From the NCBI RefSeq assembly GCF_000425505.1, contig NZ_AUDO01000007.1, forward strand, positions 186,001 to 250,000: a stretch of 64,000 nucleotides of DNA, read 5' to 3'. This DNA comes from Flavobacterium frigidarium DSM 17623. Its GTDB lineage: Bacteria > Bacteroidota > Bacteroidia > Flavobacteriales > Flavobacteriaceae. A program made the position numbers and the translations under genes. Of this stretch, positions 9,311-21,262 are shown in pieces (the stretch's first letter is position 1; each line of letters begins with the position of its first letter). The notes below the pieces were generated by a model. That model was given only the letters and a program-made list of their open reading frames with translations. It was not told the DNA's origin and made no database searches.

Positions 9311-10741
9311 TTAAATATTGTTGTCTTTTTTATCCCATAATTGGTTCATTTCCTCTAAAGTTTTGCCTTTGGTCTCTGGTATAAATTTCCACACAAAAAG
9401 CATGGCTAAAAGTCCCATAAATCCATAAACCCAGTAAGCGAATCCATGATTAAACTGTTGGATCAAATAGCTGTTCTTATCCATGATAGGAAAAGTCCAT
9501 GACACTAAATAATTCGAAACCCATTGCGCAGCTACGGCTACAGCCAATGCTTTACCACGGATATTATTTGGGAAAATTTCTGCTAATAAAACCCATGCCA
9601 CCGGTCCCCAACTCATTGCAAATCCCGCTACATATACTAACATGCATATTAGCGAGAACATACCCAATGAATTTGTAAAAAAGGAGGTTCCTAATGCAAA
9701 CATGGCAATTGACATGCTTAAAGCACCAATGATCATTAAAGGTTTACGACCTATTCTATCGACTGTTTGAATAGCCAATACTGTAAAAATTAAGTTGATC
9801 GCACCTACAATTATAGTTTGCAATAAAGCAGTATCTGTTCCTGATCCCATACTTTTAAAAATTTCTGGAGCATAATACAATACTACATTGATACCCACAA
9901 ATTGTTGAAAAATCGAAATTAAAACACCTATAATTATTACAGGTAAACCATAAGAAAATAATTTTCCTGAGTGCGTTGTTACTGTATTTTTTATATCGGC
10001 AAGGATATGTTGTGCAACTTCTGCTCCGTTAACTTTTATTAGTACATCTAAGGCTTTATCTTCTTTAGATTGCAGAACTAATGATCTAGGCGTATCTGGT
10101 ACCGAGAATAAAAACAACAGGAATAAAGTTGCTGGAATAATTTCTGAAGCAAACATCCATCTCCAACCGATTGTGTTTAGCCAATTAGCATCACCATTTT
10201 TAGCTATAAAATAATTCACAAAGTATACTACTAACATTCCGAAAATGATTGCAAACTGATTCATTGAGACCAATTTCCCCCTACTTTTAGCAGGCGCAAT
10301 TTCGGCAATGTATAAAGGAGATAACATAGAAGCCAGTCCTACGCCAATCCCTCCGATTATTCTATAGATGATAAAAAGAGTGTAAAAAGTATGGTCACCC
10401 TCACCTATAGGTCTTACAAACATCTCGGGCATGGCAGATCCAATAGCAGATACTAAAAATAAGCAGGCTGCTAGCACCAATCCTTTTTTTCTACCGTATT
10501 TTTTGCTAATCAAACCACCAAAAATACCTCCAACAATACATCCAATTAGTGCACTTGAAACTAAAAATCCAAGTCGTGCATTTGATGCCGCTTCTGATAG
10601 TCCGAAGGGTTGGACAAAGAATTTTTCAAGCGAACTCACAGTCCCTGATATTACCGCAGTATCGTAACCAAAAAGAAGTCCTCCTAGCGTTGCAACTAGG
10701 GTAAGTCTCCATAAATAGGCCGAATTAGATGATGTTGACAT
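9311..10741 (-). CDS. xylE: D-xylose/H+ symporter-type MFS sugar transporter
   Basis: A 476-aa inner-membrane protein with the signatures of the sugar porter family: GYDTAVISG in helix 1, the GRKKG loop after helix 2, the R-x-x-GG-x-G-x-G segment with PLYIAEIAP, PDTPRSL before the central loop, QQFVGINVV in helix 7, GRKP, and C-terminal PETKGKTLEEM. Twelve hydrophobic segments can be seen. Its position between xylA and the transaldolase gene supports D-xylose uptake. A related pentose or hexose cannot be excluded from sequence alone. Confidence 0.88.
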   Translation of the reverse strand: MSTSSNSAYLWRLTLVATLGGLLFGYDTAVISGTVSSLEKFFVQPFGLSEAASNARLGFLVSSALIGCIVGGIFGGLISKKYGRKKGLVLAACLFLVSAIGSAMPEMFVRPIGEGDHTFYTLFIIYRIIGGIGVGLASMLSPLYIAEIAPAKSRGKLVSMNQFAIIFGMLVVYFVNYFIAKNGDANWLNTIGWRWMFASEIIPATLFLLFLFSVPDTPRSLVLQSKEDKALDVLIKVNGAEVAQHILADIKNTVTTHSGKLFSYGLPVIIIGVLISIFQQFVGINVVLYYAPEIFKSMGSGTDTALLQTIIVGAINLIFTVLAIQTVDRIGRKPLMIIGALSMSIAMFALGTSFFTNSLGMFSLICMLVYVAGFAMSWGPVAWVLLAEIFPNNIRGKALAVAVAAQWVSNYLVSWTFPIMDKNSYLIQQFNHGFAYWVYGFMGLLAMLFVWKFIPETKGKTLEEMNQLWDKKDNNI

Positions 10742-10814
10742 AAGTTTAATTTGTATAATGGTTCATTTAAAACAGTGGTTTACTTCTTTTTCGATTTTGA
10801 TATAAAACAGTAAC

Positions 10815-10840
10815 GAGAAGTAGTAAACAAACTACTTCTC
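10815..10840. repeat. Perfect 10-bp hairpin between xylA and the transporter gene
   Basis: GAGAAGTAGT and ACTACTTCTC form a perfect 10-bp stem around an AAACAA loop in the 138-bp gap between xylA and the transporter gene. No T-run follows on the minus strand, so termination is unlikely. A role in mRNA processing or in differential expression of xylAB versus downstream genes is possible. Confidence 0.5.
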
Positions 10841-10879
10841 TCTACTGATTACTACTAATCGAAAAAATAAAAAGGTTGA

Positions 10880-12205
10880 TTAAATATATTGGTTGATTAT
10901 GTTTTCAAACAATTCTTGCTTACCGCTCTGTAAATTAAGCTCTCCATTTTCATGTGCAATTTTGTATAAATCTTGCATAGATAATTTTCCATCTTCAAAA
11001 GCTTTTCCATTTCCAGTATCGAATGAACTGTATCGATCTGCTCTTAATTTATCATAAGCCGATGATGTGATAATTTTGTCAGCAGTTAATAATGCTCTTG
11101 CAAACGTATCTGCTCCTCCAATGTGTGCATGGAAAGCATCGTCCATGTCTGTTGAGTTTCTTCTGATTTTTGCATCAAAATTAACTCCACCACCTTGAAG
11201 ACCACCTGCTTTTAAGAAAACTAACATAGCCTCTGTTGTTTCTTGAATGTTGTTAGGAAATTGATCTGTATCCCATCCGTTTTGGTAATCACCACGATTC
11301 GCATCTAAACTTCCTAACATTCCCGCTTGAGCAGCAACATCAATTTCATGTTGAAAAGTATGTTGCGCTAATGTCGCGTGATTTACTTCTATATTGATTT
11401 TGAAGTCTTTTTCTAATCCTTGAGCACGTAAAAATCCTATTGCAGTTGCAGTATCAAAATCATATTGATGCTTTGTAGGCTCCATTGGTTTTGGTTCAAT
11501 CAAGAAATTCCCTTTAAAACCTTGTGCACGACCGTAGTCACGTGCCGTTCTTAAAAATTGTCCCATGTGGTCCAATTCTCTACCCATATCAGTATTCAAC
11601 AAAGACATATATCCTTCACGACCACCCCAGAATACGTAGTTTTCACCACCTAAAGCAATCGTTGCATCCATAGCCAATTTTATTTGTCCACCAGCTCTAG
11701 CCAATACGTTAAAGTCTGGATTAGTTGCTGCACCATTCATGTAACGAGGGTTAGAAAAAGCATTTGCAGTTCCCCAAAGCAATTTAACTCCTGAAGCAGC
11801 TTGTTTTTCTTTCAAATACTCTGTGATCGCAGCTAATCTGCTTTCTGATTCTCCAAAAGTCGCTCCTTCTTGAATCAAATCGTAATCATGGAAACAGTAG
11901 TATCCAAATCCCATTTTTGTAGTAAATTCAAAAGCTGCATCTGCTTTTTCTTTTGCAGCAGCAAGCGCATCTGAAGGTTGATCCCAAGGAAAATTTTGTG
12001 TTCCTGGTCCAAAAGGGTCAGAACCTTGTCCACAGAATGTATGCCAGTATGCGATAGAAAATTTGAAATGATCACGCATAGTTTTTCCAGCTACTACTTG
12101 GTCTGGATTGTAATATTTGAATGCTAACGGATTGTCAGATTCTTTTCCTTCAAACTTAATATCTCCAATTCCTTTGAAGTATTCTTTATTTCCTAAAGTT
12201 GCCAT
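10880..12205 (-). CDS. xylA: D-xylose isomerase
   Basis: Converts D-xylose to D-xylulose using two divalent metals. The 441-aa length and the order of motifs match the longer (class II) isomerases: WHTFCG near residue 54, FCFHD-like YCFHDYD with the catalytic His near 106, FWGGREGY near 195, [13 protein letters not shown] with metal-binding Glu near 240, and [17 protein letters not shown] with metal-binding Asp/His residues near 305-320. It starts 7 bp after the xylB stop, so the two are cotranscribed. Nothing is truncated and the active site looks complete. Confidence 0.96.
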   Translation of the reverse strand: MATLGNKEYFKGIGDIKFEGKESDNPLAFKYYNPDQVVAGKTMRDHFKFSIAYWHTFCGQGSDPFGPGTQNFPWDQPSDALAAAKEKADAAFEFTTKMGFGYYCFHDYDLIQEGATFGESESRLAAITEYLKEKQAASGVKLLWGTANAFSNPRYMNGAATNPDFNVLARAGGQIKLAMDATIALGGENYVFWGGREGYMSLLNTDMGRELDHMGQFLRTARDYGRAQGFKGNFLIEPKPMEPTKHQYDFDTATAIGFLRAQGLEKDFKINIEVNHATLAQHTFQHEIDVAAQAGMLGSLDANRGDYQNGWDTDQFPNNIQETTEAMLVFLKAGGLQGGGVNFDAKIRRNSTDMDDAFHAHIGGADTFARALLTADKIITSSAYDKLRADRYSSFDTGNGKAFEDGKLSMQDLYKIAHENGELNLQSGKQELFENIINQYI

Positions 12206-12212
12206 GTTTATG

Positions 12213-13694
12213 TTATTTATTAATTATTAATTCAAGTTCATTTTTCCAAAGTTGGTATGCTGCCAGGTAAGGTGCTTTGTCCTTAAATGGCATGTAGGTC
12301 ATTACGTGGTCATTTTCCATGATCAGTTTGCCGTACTTCTCAAAGTTACCTTCGTGAAGTCCTGAAGCTCTTGCAGCGCCAATAGCTCCCGTAGTATTGT
12401 AAATCTCTATTTCGTGGCCAATTAAAGTCGCTACTGTATTCGAGAAAATCTCAGAACGGAACAAATTATCATTCCCCGCTCTCATTACATTTACTTCGCT
12501 ACCATCTGCTTTTAAAATATCCATTCCGTATACAAATGAAAACGCAATTCCTTCTAAGGCTGCTCTGCATACATGTGCTTTGTTGTGATTATTCAAGTTA
12601 ATATTCACTAACCGCGTTCCTATGTCCTTGTTGTTTAACATTCTTTCGGCACCGTTTCCAAAAGGTAACATGCAAACTCCATCTGAACCTACTGGAACTT
12701 CTGAAGCCAAATTATTCATCTCCTCATAAGAACTCACTGCTAAGTTGTTTAACAACCATCTGTACTGAATTCCAGCGCCATTGATATTCAACAACTTTCC
12801 TATTCTAGGATTACTTTTTGTATAATTAACGTGTGCAAAATTATTAACACGGGTGCTTTCTTTCCCTGATAAATTATCGGTAACGGCATATACAACACCA
12901 GAAGTTCCGCCTGTAGCCGCCACTTCACCTGGATTAAATACATTTAATGATAAAGCATTATTAGGCTGATCACCTGCTCTATAAAAAATAGGCGTTCCTG
13001 CTGCTAGTCCAATTTCTAATTCTCCTTTATCATCCACTGTAGATTGCAAACCGAAAGTGTCTACGATGTCCGGAACCAAGGTTGCGTCAATACCATAATG
13101 GTCCAATAGGAAATCAGCAACGGTATCGTTCTTAAAATCCCACATAATCCCTTCAGACAATCCAGAAATAGTTGTATTGATTACATTCGAAAGTTTATAA
13201 GCGATATAATCACCAGGCAACATGAATTTATAGATTTGACTGTAAATCTCAGGTTCATTCTCTTTAACCCACTTCAATTTTGAAGCAGTGAAGTTAGCTG
13301 GAGAATTTAGTAAATGCGAAACACATTTTTCTTCCCCAATAGATTGAAACGCTTCGTTACCAATGGCTACTGCGCGACTATCACACCAGATGATAGATTT
13401 ACGTAAAGGCGCACCGTTTTTATCCACCAAAACAAGACCATGCATTTGGTACGAAATCCCAATTCCTTTGATTTGAGTTCTCGAAATAGCATATTTCTTT
13501 TTCAATTTGGCAACCGCGTTACAGCAGTGCATCCACCACTCTTCAGGCTTTTGTTCTGCCCAACCGTTTTTTAAGGCTAGCATTTCCATTTCTGTTTCCG
13601 GTTCCTGGACGACACCTATGCTTTTTCCGGTGGCTATTTCAACAATAGCTGCTTTTACTGACGAACTTCCTATGTCAAATCCTATGTAATACAT
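12213..13694 (-). CDS. xylB: Xylulokinase
   Basis: Phosphorylates D-xylulose to xylulose 5-phosphate. The 493-aa protein has the FGGY-kinase ATPase fold: phosphate-1 motif [12 protein letters not shown] at residues ~5-16, [13 protein letters not shown] near 85-97 (substrate region), the invariant catalytic Asp in [12 protein letters not shown] near 243, and the ATP-binding [12 protein letters not shown] near 260. It is the first gene of the minus-strand xylose series and lies divergent to the LacI-type regulator, the usual arrangement for a repressor-controlled sugar operon. Confidence 0.95.
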   Translation of the reverse strand: MYYIGFDIGSSSVKAAIVEIATGKSIGVVQEPETEMEMLALKNGWAEQKPEEWWMHCCNAVAKLKKKYAISRTQIKGIGISYQMHGLVLVDKNGAPLRKSIIWCDSRAVAIGNEAFQSIGEEKCVSHLLNSPANFTASKLKWVKENEPEIYSQIYKFMLPGDYIAYKLSNVINTTISGLSEGIMWDFKNDTVADFLLDHYGIDATLVPDIVDTFGLQSTVDDKGELEIGLAAGTPIFYRAGDQPNNALSLNVFNPGEVAATGGTSGVVYAVTDNLSGKESTRVNNFAHVNYTKSNPRIGKLLNINGAGIQYRWLLNNLAVSSYEEMNNLASEVPVGSDGVCMLPFGNGAERMLNNKDIGTRLVNINLNNHNKAHVCRAALEGIAFSFVYGMDILKADGSEVNVMRAGNDNLFRSEIFSNTVATLIGHEIEIYNTTGAIGAARASGLHEGNFEKYGKLIMENDHVMTYMPFKDKAPYLAAYQLWKNELELIINK

Positions 13695-14037
13695 ATTATT
13701 TGTTATTATATTATTTAATTGAACTATTTAGTCAAGTAAAAATATATTATTCATTATTATTTAAGCTTAAAAATAGTATATCAACAATTATAAGCTTTGT
13801 GTTATACGGAATTCCAAATTTCACTAAAATATTTGTAAACAGTTGATTTCATTACAAATACAAGACATTTAGCACTGCAGAAATCCTTCATAAAAGCTTA
13901 CGTAAAGGTTTAAGTAACTTTTTGTTTTTGAAGTAACGAAAACGAAAATAGTGTGTACAAAAACATATTATTAAAATTGAAAATGATTATAATTTATCCT
14001 AAATTAGCACAGCTTTTAAAATCCACAACAAACCGAA
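13695..14037. promoter_or_regulatory. Divergent xylB / lacI-type regulator control region
   Basis: This 343-bp non-coding region must carry both divergent promoters. A weak minus-strand -7 element (TATTTTTA, 13744 to 13737) would start the xylB transcript about 38 nt before its ATG. A perfect 12-bp palindrome TTTAAGCTTAAA (13760-13771) lies just upstream of it, and a second palindrome TTACGTAA with the central CG usual for LacI operators lies at 13898-13905. Both are candidate operators for the adjacent LacI-type protein. Nothing here proves binding. Confidence 0.4.
13977..14007 (+). promoter_or_regulatory. Candidate promoter of the LacI-type regulator gene
   Basis: A TTG at 13977-13979 and TAAATTAG at 14000-14007 are separated by 20 nt and match the Bacteroidota promoter form TTG/TAnnTTTG except for one base. 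The inferred start site is about 26 nt before the ATG at 14038. Confidence 0.5.
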
Positions 14038-15057
14038 ATGATATCAAAAATTACATTAAAACAAATTGCAGCAGAATTTAATGTATCCATTGCAACCGTT
14101 TCTAAAGCTCTAAATGACAGCCACGACATCAGTGTAAAAACAAAGCAAAAAATTCAAGAATTTGCAAAAGCGCACCACTACAAACCCAATAAAGTAGCAT
14201 TGAGCCTTTTGAATAAAAAAACAAAAACATTAGGCGTTATTATTCCTAATATCATGAATAGCTTTTTTACAGAAGTCTTTGTAGGTATCGAAGAAAAAGC
14301 GTCCGAGCTGGGCTACAGTTTAATTTCTTGTATTTCGAATGAATCATTTGAAAAAGAAGTCAATACTGTCGAATTATTAAAAAGCGGTACTATCGACGGC
14401 TTTATCATTTCGATCGCCGAAGAAACGCAGATTAATCAAAATTTTACCCATTTAATAGATGCCGTAAATCAAGGTGTCCCTATCGTGCTTTTTGACCGCG
14501 TTACTGATGCTATTGAGTGCGACAAAGTAATTGTTAATGATTTTGAAGGAGCCCGCCACGCCACAGATCACCTCATTAAGACAGGCTGCAAAAAAATTGC
14601 AGTGGTTTCGGTTATTGATAATTTGAGTGTGGGGAAATTGAGAGTCGAAGGTTATAAGAAAGCATTGACCGACAATAATCTTCCTATTAATGAAAAAATT
14701 ATTGTGCGTCTTTCGAAAAACGAAGATTTAGAAACAGCTATGAAAATCGTCCTTGCCGATAAAACGATCGATGGTTTATTATGTCTTGAAGAAAGTTCGG
14801 CCATAACATCATTAGACCTTATAAAAGCAATGAAGTACAAAATTCCTGAAGAAATGGCGATGATTTGTTTCACCAATGGAAAACTAACACAGCACGTAAC
14901 TCCTACAATTACAACTATTAGCCAACACGGAAAATTCATTGGCGAAACCGCAACTACCATGTTGGTGAATAGGTTAGAAAATAAATCTGAAGCAGAATTT
15001 TCGACCAAAATAATTAAGACAAGTTTGATTCAAAGAGGCACCACCTTGCCAATTTAA
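14038..15057 (+). CDS. LacI family transcriptional regulator, probable xylose-operon repressor
   Basis: A 339-aa protein with an N-terminal LacI helix-turn-helix (TLKQIAAEFNVSIATVSKALN, residues ~5-26), the hinge region ending ALSLLNKKTKTLGVIIP, and a periplasmic-binding-protein-like sensor domain to the C-terminus. It is divergent from xylBA, with candidate operators between them. The natural inducer is unknown; xylose or a phosphorylated intermediate is the obvious guess. The locus therefore has two unrelated regulators, this one and the hybrid sensor at the far end. Confidence 0.88.
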   Translation: MISKITLKQIAAEFNVSIATVSKALNDSHDISVKTKQKIQEFAKAHHYKPNKVALSLLNKKTKTLGVIIPNIMNSFFTEVFVGIEEKASELGYSLISCISNESFEKEVNTVELLKSGTIDGFIISIAEETQINQNFTHLIDAVNQGVPIVLFDRVTDAIECDKVIVNDFEGARHATDHLIKTGCKKIAVVSVIDNLSVGKLRVEGYKKALTDNNLPINEKIIVRLSKNEDLETAMKIVLADKTIDGLLCLEESSAITSLDLIKAMKYKIPEEMAMICFTNGKLTQHVTPTITTISQHGKFIGETATTMLVNRLENKSEAEFSTKIIKTSLIQRGTTLPI

Positions 15058-15184
15058 TTTAATGGCACTCTTTATTGCATCAAGAAACCAACATTTTTTA
15101 CTTTTAAATACTTTCTATAATCTACTATAATACAAAAATCTTTGTTTTTAGTTGGAGCACAATATTAGGTTTTTAAAAGAAACA

Positions 15185-15257
15185 GTCGTCCTGCTGTTCA
15201 CTATATCTCTTGCATTTGCTATCGCAATTCAAGAGGATGCCGTTGCCATCAGGGCTA
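15185..15257 (-). repeat. Dispersed flavobacterial intergenic repeat, copy 1
   Basis: Read on the minus strand it runs TTAGCCCTGATGGCA...GGCATC, an internal hairpin (CTCTTG / CAAGAG arms around a non-conserved loop), then GATATAGTGAACAGCAGGAC. The same ends, with a different middle, occur in the opposite orientation at 49378-49470. This marks a repeat family with conserved ends and a variable core. Confidence 0.65.
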
Positions 15258-15806
15258 ATAAATACGATTAACTTACAAGAAATTATATATACTTTGCAAA
15301 TATTTCTTCAGGTTAAATATCCCGTATTAATAACTTTATTGTAATAAAAAAAGCATCTTTTAATAGCTAATCATACGATAAAACTAAATCGCGCTTTTAC
15401 GCATTTTGAAGAATCTCAAATCAAACTTTGACGAAGAATGCTTAACATACGTTCTCTAATGAAAGACGTCTAAATTTAACAACCCCCTAAATAAAGATAA
15501 AGCATTGTTCATTATAAAAATTGATAGAATTAATACTAATTTAATTTAATAATCAACCAATTGTAAATTATAACCATTAACTTTATTCTATAAGCAAGAT
15601 AATAAGATTATGTAGCTGGCATTTTTAATTAATCACTCTTAATTTTACTCATTCGATTTACTTTTAGTAGCCTTTCATAAGACCATTACTTTCAGTAAAA
15701 GCATATGAAATTTTAATATAGAGAAAAAGAGAACTTACACAACATTCACTATGTGATTTATCAATAGTTAATTAAGCAATCATAGAAAACACTTATACTC
15801 TAATAA

Positions 15807-18176
<2,370 letters not shown>

Positions 18177-18207
18177 TCACATAAACATTTCTTTCTTTAT
18201 AAATGTA

Positions 18208-18245
18208 ATTGCGGTCCTGACTCAATGTTGGGACCGCAATTTTTA
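18208..18245 (+). terminator. katG terminator
   Basis: A perfect 10-bp stem (ATTGCGGTCC / GGACCGCAAT) is followed by TTTTATTTTT, a clear intrinsic terminator 32 bp after the katG stop. Confidence 0.9.
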
Positions 18246-18279
18246 TTTTTGAACACTTAATTGTAAAAGTTTAGCTAAC

Positions 18280-18747
18280 TTAAATAGTCACATTTGGAAA
18301 ATGTACGATTGGAAAATTGCAAGAGTTAGCAATAAAGCACAATTCATTCGCTGCTTTATGCAATTGTAACGCCTTCGCGAAATGGCAGTCGTCACGAACT
18401 ACAACTTTTGGATACAAGCGAACTTCAATAAATCTTCCGCTGCCATTTTCTAAAACTTCTAAAGTGGCTTCAGCATCATCGGAATAAGACAGCACTTCAA
18501 TATCATTTTTTGCACAAACATACAAGTAAGACATCATGTGGCAAGAAACAATACTTGCTAGTAATAAATCTTCTGGATTGTATTTGCTGGGATCACCCTT
18601 AAATACCTTGGCTGCAGAAACCTCTAATTGTTCTTTACCTTCAAAAGAAACCGAATGGTTTTTGAAATATCTAGCAGGAGTAGCTTTTACCATTTGACCT
18701 TGAGATTCCCATTTTAAGTTCGCTTTAAAAAGGTGTTTGCTTTGCAT
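18280..18747 (-). CDS. OsmC family protein (thiol-dependent peroxidase-like)
   Basis: A 155-aa OsmC/Ohr-fold protein. The two redox cysteines of the family are visible: one in LASIVSCHMMSYL (near residue 88) and one in the C-terminal ANSCNFPIVH (near 144). Family members reduce organic or fatty-acid hydroperoxides with reduced thiols. It is convergent with katG, so the pair forms a small peroxide-defence neighbourhood on separate transcripts. Whether it is OsmC, Ohr or the YhfA-like branch cannot be decided by eye. Confidence 0.85.
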   Translation of the reverse strand: MQSKHLFKANLKWESQGQMVKATPARYFKNHSVSFEGKEQLEVSAAKVFKGDPSKYNPEDLLLASIVSCHMMSYLYVCAKNDIEVLSYSDDAEATLEVLENGSGRFIEVRLYPKVVVRDDCHFAKALQLHKAANELCFIANSCNFPIVHFPNVTI

Positions 18748-18886
18748 TTTTTTTAGTTCAAAAGTAATAAAAATATGCTATGTACTATTAGACACAGATA
18801 GTAAAGTATATTTCAATAATATGACTGTAATAAATTTTACTTTTAATTTCTCAATCAATTTATTGTAGCTTTACACGCAACCACAA

Positions 18887-19753
18887 TTGAGCAAAGTGAA
18901 AAACAAAATAGTCAATATCCCTCCTATTCCTGCTGTATTACTAGCAATCATTAGTGTGCAATCTGGTGCAGCAATCGCTAAAACATTGTTCCCTATTTTA
19001 GGAGCAACAGCAACGGCTTCTTTACGCATAGGGATTTCTGCTTTTATATTACTTTGCGTATACCGACCAAAAATTAAATTATTTAGTGCGCCACAATGGA
19101 AACTCGTTATTCCCTATGGATTGTCATTGGGTGCAATGAATTTAATCTTTTATTTGGCTATAGAAAGGATCCCCATTGGTTTGGCTGTTACATTAGAATT
19201 TATTGGTCCTTTAGTTGTTGCGGTTTTGGGATCCAAGAAAATCATAGATTACCTCTGGGTTTTATTGGCTGCAGCCGGAATCATGATAATCGCTCCTTGG
19301 AAGAGCGATACAGTAGATTTACTAGGAGTAATTTTTGCTTTGACGGCTGGTGCATTTTGGGCGGCATATATTGTCCTAGGTGGCAAAGTTTCTAAGATTA
19401 TGAAAGGTGGCGATGCTGTATCGGTAGGAATGGTTTTTGCTTCAATTTTAATATTGCCTTTTGGATTTGCAGGTCAAGGATTTCAATTCATTACAGTAAA
19501 TTACCTCTATATGGGAATAGCTCTAGCGCTACTATCTAGCGCCATACCATTTAGTTTAGAGATGAAAGCACTGAGTCAGCTATCGTCGCAAACTTTCAGT
19601 ATTTTAATGAGTTTAGAACCTGCTGTTGCTTCCTTGTGTGCTCTTCTTTTCCTTCATGAGGTTTTGAATACCAATGAAATTCTTGCTGTAATTTTTGTGG
19701 TAATTGCATCAGCAGGTGCTACATTGACCGCTAAACAGAAAACGGTACTCTAA
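18887..19753 (+). CDS. EamA/DMT transporter, RhtA-like amino-acid exporter
   Basis: A 288-aa inner-membrane protein with about ten hydrophobic helices made of two EamA repeats. Stretches such as LEFIGPLVVA, ALTAGAFWAAYI, SSAIPFSLEM and MSLEPAVA closely follow E. coli RhtA (threonine/homoserine exporter) as I remember it. No ATG is available: translation begins at TTG (18887) or, more conservatively, GTG (18896). A -7-like TAGCTTTA (18866-18873) upstream fits both. It stands alone as a single gene. The substrate is inferred. Confidence 0.8.
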   Translation: MSKVKNKIVNIPPIPAVLLAIISVQSGAAIAKTLFPILGATATASLRIGISAFILLCVYRPKIKLFSAPQWKLVIPYGLSLGAMNLIFYLAIERIPIGLAVTLEFIGPLVVAVLGSKKIIDYLWVLLAAAGIMIIAPWKSDTVDLLGVIFALTAGAFWAAYIVLGGKVSKIMKGGDAVSVGMVFASILILPFGFAGQGFQFITVNYLYMGIALALLSSAIPFSLEMKALSQLSSQTFSILMSLEPAVASLCALLFLHEVLNTNEILAVIFVVIASAGATLTAKQKTVL

Positions 19754-19867
19754 CCTAGTTTAGTATTTTAATTTTCAGCTGATGGCGCCTGCGTTTGAGC
19801 CTTAAAGTCTTTTTACGATCAGACATTTATTCGAAAATTAAAATGTATCATATATTTAAAATAGCTA

Positions 19868-20443
19868 TTATAGTGTGATTGTTGCTCCCATAATTTTTAA
19901 AAATTCTCTTATAAAACTAGGATGCGCTGGCCATGCTGGGGAAGTGACCAAATTTCCATCTACAAAAACTCCATCAGCAGCTATAGACTGAAAAACTCCT
20001 CCTGCTAGTGTCACTTCAGGACCTACAGCAGGATAGGCTGTTAGTTTTCTACCTTTGACAACATTTGCTGCAGTTAATATTTGTATTCCGTGGCATATTG
20101 CGGCAACCGGCTTATTCACTGTAAAAAAATACTCAACGTGCTCAAGCAACTTTTTGTTTAATCTTAAATATTCGGGTGCTCTTCCTCCTGCAATAACCAG
20201 TCCATCATAATCTTCAACATTTATCTTGTCAAAACTATAGTTTAAAACAAAATTGTGCCCAGGCTTTTCAGAGTAGGTTTGGTCTCCCTCAAAATCATGA
20301 ATAGCAGTTTTAATTGAGTCTCCTTCTTTTTTGTCTGGGCACACAGTATGCACTTCATAACCTACCATTTCCAACATTTGAAATGGCACCATTGTCTCGT
20401 AATCTTCTGTATAATCACCAGTTAAAAATAATATTTTTTTCAT
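19868..20443 (-). CDS. DJ-1/PfpI family protein
   Basis: A 191-aa protein with the class I glutamine amidotransferase-like fold. The nucleophile elbow [10 protein letters not shown] (Cys near residue 115) and the Glu-containing N-terminus ([10 protein letters not shown]) place it in the DJ-1/PfpI superfamily. Members include glyoxalase III/deglycase-type and stress-protection enzymes; which activity applies cannot be told from sequence. It is monocistronic or followed by a small membrane-protein gene 66 bp before in minus-strand order. Confidence 0.87.
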   Translation of the reverse strand: MKKILFLTGDYTEDYETMVPFQMLEMVGYEVHTVCPDKKEGDSIKTAIHDFEGDQTYSEKPGHNFVLNYSFDKINVEDYDGLVIAGGRAPEYLRLNKKLLEHVEYFFTVNKPVAAICHGIQILTAANVVKGRKLTAYPAVGPEVTLAGGVFQSIAADGVFVDGNLVTSPAWPAHPSFIREFLKIMGATITL

Positions 20444-20509
20444 CTTGTTTTTTGTTAATTTCAGTAGTTAGTAATTCTATAAACAGCACCCATTAGGGAG
20501 GATTAGATT

Positions 20510-20698
20510 TTAATAATATTGATAAAATCGATTTGCGATAAACCGAATCAGAAAATAAACTAGTATTGAAATAGTGGCTATGGCTACAATTAAAGTAATT
20601 AAATTGATTATGATGTTAGGAATAAAATGTAGTCTGGCGTGATTATAATAAGGCGCACGATGCAGCCTCTCGTGTACGGCACTTTTTGTTATTTTCAC
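20510..20698 (-). CDS. Small putative membrane protein (62 aa)
   Basis: A short frame with a basic, His-rich N-terminal half and one long hydrophobic helix (residues ~29-55), ending in a basic/aromatic tail. It has an ATG and a plausible position after its neighbours, but no family I recognise. It could be a genuine small membrane protein or a chance open frame. No function is proposed. Confidence 0.4.
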   Translation of the reverse strand: MKITKSAVHERLHRAPYYNHARLHFIPNIIINLITLIVAIATISILVYFLIRFIANRFYQYY

Positions 20699-20806
20699 TT
20701 TCTTTTTAATATTAGAGTATTAAATTACACTGATCTCAAATGATCTAATAAAAATACGTAATTATTTAGTAATAAAATAGTTAAATAATACTTATTACTG
20801 ATTAAC

Positions 20807-21175
20807 TCATTTTTCTTTATTTCTTATTTGAGACATTACCCATTCGGAGATTGCGGTAATCGATAACGACGGATTCACTCTTGGATTTGCTGATATCATA
20901 GCCCCGTCTATAACCAACATGTTTTTATACCGAAAAACCTCATTGTTTTTACTAATTACTTTTTTACTCCTGTCTGCGCCCATCACAGCACCTCTTTGCA
21001 CCTGAGCTGTAGACGGAATTCCGGCAATAGACTCTAAAACAAATGAGGTGGGCTTCCCTCCTATTATTTCGCTATATTTTTTTTTTAACGAAATAGATTC
21101 CGGTATATCTGAAGTTGGTTTTACACCTGAGCATACCTTAGCGGACATACCGCCAAAATAGTTTTTTTTAAAATT
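20807..21175 (-). pseudogene. C-terminal remnant of a GMC (cholesterol-oxidase-like) oxidoreductase
   Basis: About 115 codons correspond only to the end of a GMC flavoprotein that is normally well over 500 aa. The tail VIDGAMISANPRVNPSLSIT and the preceding IPST...GAVMG region are recognisable. The FAD-binding N-terminus is absent and an in-frame TAA lies just upstream (21176-21178). The residues after IPST read AQVQRGAVMG where, from memory, the family has AH(I)LGGAVMG, so the catalytic-region His is lost. An ATG at 21148 is present by chance; the fragment is very unlikely to be functional. Confidence 0.8.
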
Positions 21176-21206
21176 TTAAAGTACTATCGATCGACTGCAT
21201 CAAATT

Positions 21207-21243
21207 AAAAAAGCCTTCTCTATTTTAAAATGGAGAAGGCTTT
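21207..21243 (-). terminator. Terminator of the GapN-like gene
   Basis: On the minus strand AAAGCCTTCTCCATTTT pairs with AAAATAGAGAAGGCTTT (one mismatch) and is followed by a T-run. It lies 19 bp after the dehydrogenase stop and also separates it from the GMC remnant. Confidence 0.85.
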
Positions 21244-21262
21244 ACAATATATGTTTTACTGT

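Noticed and set aside
19765-19844. Inverted repeat ATTTTAATTTTC / GAAAATTAAAAT between the RhtA-like and DJ-1 genes
   Set aside because: Arms are pure AT-rich sequence with a 56-nt loop and no T-run; expected often by chance in this composition.
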